Source of the DNA: Candidatus Heimdallarchaeota archaeon | GTDB taxonomy: Archaea; Asgardarchaeota; Heimdallarchaeia; Heimdallarchaeales; Kariarchaeaceae | Direction: 5' to 3' | Assembly (NCBI GenBank): GCA_026702845.1 | Contig: JADCLS010000001.1 | Coordinates: 62,001-126,000, forward strand | DNA length: 64,000 nt | Shown: positions 62,233-64,000 of the stretch, one piece after another | How the letters are laid out: the number at the start of each line of letters is the position of its first letter | How positions within the stretch are numbered: position 1 is the first letter of the stretch | Notes under the pieces: model-generated | Databases searched by the model: none | Seen by the model: only the letters and a program-made list of their open reading frames with translations | What the model was told of the DNA's origin: nothing | Translations under genes and position numbers: made by a program

Positions 62233-64000
62233 TTGATCATAGATCCCTCTTTCTCTGATTCAGAAGAGCTTATTTCTGAAGTATACTTGCTGGATCAAGA
62301 AGATAAAATACTCGATGCAATAAATATCATTGAGGTTCAGGATAGGATTGGATTATCGCTTGCCTACTACCTATGTAGATTATATATCATTAATACTAAC
62401 CTTCCCATTGCACGTCGCATTTTAAATCAAATGAAAGAGATAGAAGGTAAAACGATCGAAATGGTGGTTCTAGAGTTAGAATTAAAACTCCTTGAATTCA
62501 GAACTTCAGAGAAAACCATCACTGGAGATTTCATTGAAGAAATTAGGAATGCCTTTTCAATATCCCCAGCTGATACAAAGAATAATAGTTACTGGGTAGC
62601 GAGATTAAAAATAATTGAAGGGGATTATTACTCTTTACAAAATGAACCTGGTAAGGCATTGCTCAGTTACAATTCTTCTCTCGAATATCTCTCCTCAAAT
62701 ATTAAGGAATATGCTCGCGTATTGATCAATATGGGCAATATGTATCACATGAAAGGAGATTTCAAATCTGCAATAGCGTATTATGAACGATCTCTTGAAC
62801 ACATAAAGGATCTTAATAATCCAAGGATGAAGGCAGGATTGGCGAATAATTTAGGTGCACAGTATCGTCAACTAGGTGATTTTGAGAGAAGTTTATCATA
62901 CTATAACGATTCTCTCACCATTGCCAAGCAATTGAACTTAACAGGTCAGATCTCAGCCCTCCTGAATAACATTGGCATTATCTATTTCTATAAGGGTGAG
63001 TTGGATGAAGCTATTTATTACTACAAGGAAAGTCTGAGCATAAGGATTGAGATGGGGAACAAAGTACAGGTGGGGTACTCTTATCAGAATATTGGTGAAG
63101 CCTATCAGAATCTTGGAAGGTTAAATTTAGCTCTTGAGTACCAGAAGAAATCAATCATCATTGCTGAGGAAATAAAAAATGATATGATGTTGGCAAAATC
63201 TTATGAGAATGTGGGTACTTTATATCGAATGAAAGGAGAGGTTACAGAGGCCATAGAATTCTTTCAATTAAGCCATCGATTAAAAGAAAAATTAGGGAAT
63301 ACTATTGAGATATCCAACACCCTTTACAAGTTGGCCATGGCTTACTATGCACGAGGAAACCATAAAGAAGCATTAAAATGTCAAGAACAATCTCTGGAGC
63401 ATCGTCTCCAAATTGGCAATGAGCTTGAAATCAGCTCAAACCTCTTTGAATTATTCAAAATCCATGTGGAGTTGCAAGATGAGACACATTTACATGACAT
63501 ACTCCATCGTCTTGAGGATATAGCTCATCACAAGCGGAATAATGTGATTCAATTGCGTTTGCAGCTAGCTCAGGCATTGATGATGAAAATCAGTGATCGT
63601 ACCTTACTTAAATTTGAATCTTTGAGAACATTTAGGAATATTTGTACGCAGAAAATCATAGATTTTGATCTAACAATATTTGCATATATTCAACAGATGG
63701 ATCTTCTTCTTTATGAGTTATCACTTTCTTATCATAAAGAAGTGTTTGATGATCTCACATCATTAAATCAAGAGATGCTCAAAATTGCTCAATCACAAAA
63801 AATGTTCTCCTTGGAAGCTGAAGGGCTTCTACTCAGAGCCAAATTATTTCTTATCTCACTAGATCTGGAAAAGGCAAAGGAGTACCTTGCTAGAGCACTG
63901 ATGGCTGCAGAAAAGTATGATTTAAAACTATTAGCTGCGAAAATATATGAAGAACAGATTAATTTTGAAGATAATCTATCTTTTTGGGCTGCTTCTGCAA
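62233..64000 (+). CDS. Large TPR-repeat protein, truncated by the window edge
   Basis: The frame is open from a TTG at 62233 to the window end (589 residues), with no stop. At least nine TPR units are visible in a strongly regular array (for example ARVLINMGNMYHMKGDFKSA, SALLNNIGIIYFYKGELDEA, VGYSYQNIGEAYQNLGRLNL), with the bulkier linker of the Rapsyn/LGN-type tandem TPR (Tyr/Ala/Leu at fixed places). A helical domain follows from residue 440 onward. The last visible segment (NFEDNLSFWAASA) resembles the end of the TPR protein at 56785-58191. The missing C-terminus could carry another domain. Confidence 0.8.
   Translation, partial: MIIDPSFSDSEELISEVYLLDQEDKILDAINIIEVQDRIGLSLAYYLCRLYIINTNLPIARRILNQMKEIEGKTIEMVVLELELKLLEFRTSEKTITGDFIEEIRNAFSISPADTKNNSYWVARLKIIEGDYYSLQNEPGKALLSYNSSLEYLSSNIKEYARVLINMGNMYHMKGDFKSAIAYYERSLEHIKDLNNPRMKAGLANNLGAQYRQLGDFERSLSYYNDSLTIAKQLNLTGQISALLNNIGIIYFYKGELDEAIYYYKESLSIRIEMGNKVQVGYSYQNIGEAYQNLGRLNLALEYQKKSIIIAEEIKNDMMLAKSYENVGTLYRMKGEVTEAIEFFQLSHRLKEKLGNTIEISNTLYKLAMAYYARGNHKEALKCQEQSLEHRLQIGNELEISSNLFELFKIHVELQDETHLHDILHRLEDIAHHKRNNVIQLRLQLAQALMMKISDRTLLKFESLRTFRNICTQKIIDFDLTIFAYIQQMDLLLYELSLSYHKEVFDDLTSLNQEMLKIAQSQKMFSLEAEGLLLRAKLFLISLDLEKAKEYLARALMAAEKYDLKLLAAKIYEEQINFEDNLSFWAASA

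Overview
The window is AT-rich archaeal DNA and most likely comes from an Asgard (Promethearchaeota) archaeon. The archaeal assignment rests on RNase P proteins Rpp30 and Pop5, archaeal-type PheRS alpha and beta, the HerA-NurA-Mre11-Rad50 end-processing operon, TATA-box promoters and CARF/winged-helix regulators. The Asgard guess rests on eukaryote-flavoured genes: a viperin-like radical SAM enzyme, a protein with two PARP-type zinc fingers around an OB fold, a NYN-LOTUS-like RNase, a long Argonaute, a RyR-domain protein, a possible longin/roadblock protein and many TPRs. I saw no tRNA, rRNA or CRISPR array.

Layout. 0-24 kb is mostly housekeeping and cell-surface genes: RNase P proteins, a hybrid histidine kinase, a HAD phosphatase, an amidohydrolase, pheST, exported proteins, an MFS carrier and a DoxX-like protein behind three copies of a palindromic operator-like site. 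24-48 kb is a defence and DNA-end-processing island. It runs: a frameshifted AlbA_2 (Schlafen-type) gene; a winged-helix/PLD protein; a Card1/Can2-like CARF nuclease with an altered active site; and a Csa3-like CARF-winged-helix regulator. That regulator is divergent from a six-gene operon encoding viperin, a UMP-kinase-like enzyme, an SF1 UPF1-like helicase, a winged-helix-like unknown protein, a two-HKD PLD protein and a coiled coil. Then come nurA-herA-mre11-rad50 plus a small Cys-containing protein on the minus strand, divergent from a regulator, a Cas4-like nuclease and a catalytically plausible Argonaute. 48-64 kb returns to accessory metabolism and signalling: S10 peptidase, aminoglycoside-type kinase, an EamA gene with an in-frame stop, a nucleobase-type deaminase, the PARP-finger protein, a TrkA-N/RyR protein, two TPR proteins, a Nudix hydrolase, an alpha/beta hydrolase and a PLP lyase.

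How the genes may work together. The best candidate for an undescribed system is the viperin operon at 28.6-36.5 kb. A perfect 10-bp inverted repeat lies midway between two divergent TATA-like boxes, one for the CARF regulator and one for viperin. This suggests, by inference, that a cyclic-oligoadenylate or related nucleotide signal controls production of chain-terminating nucleotides by viperin and its kinase, with the helicase and PLD nuclease as further effectors. The second candidate is the Argonaute-Cas4 pair sharing a divergent control region with HerA-NurA-Mre11-Rad50, which could supply guide or target DNA ends. All functional statements come from reading the sequence and family knowledge; no searches were run.
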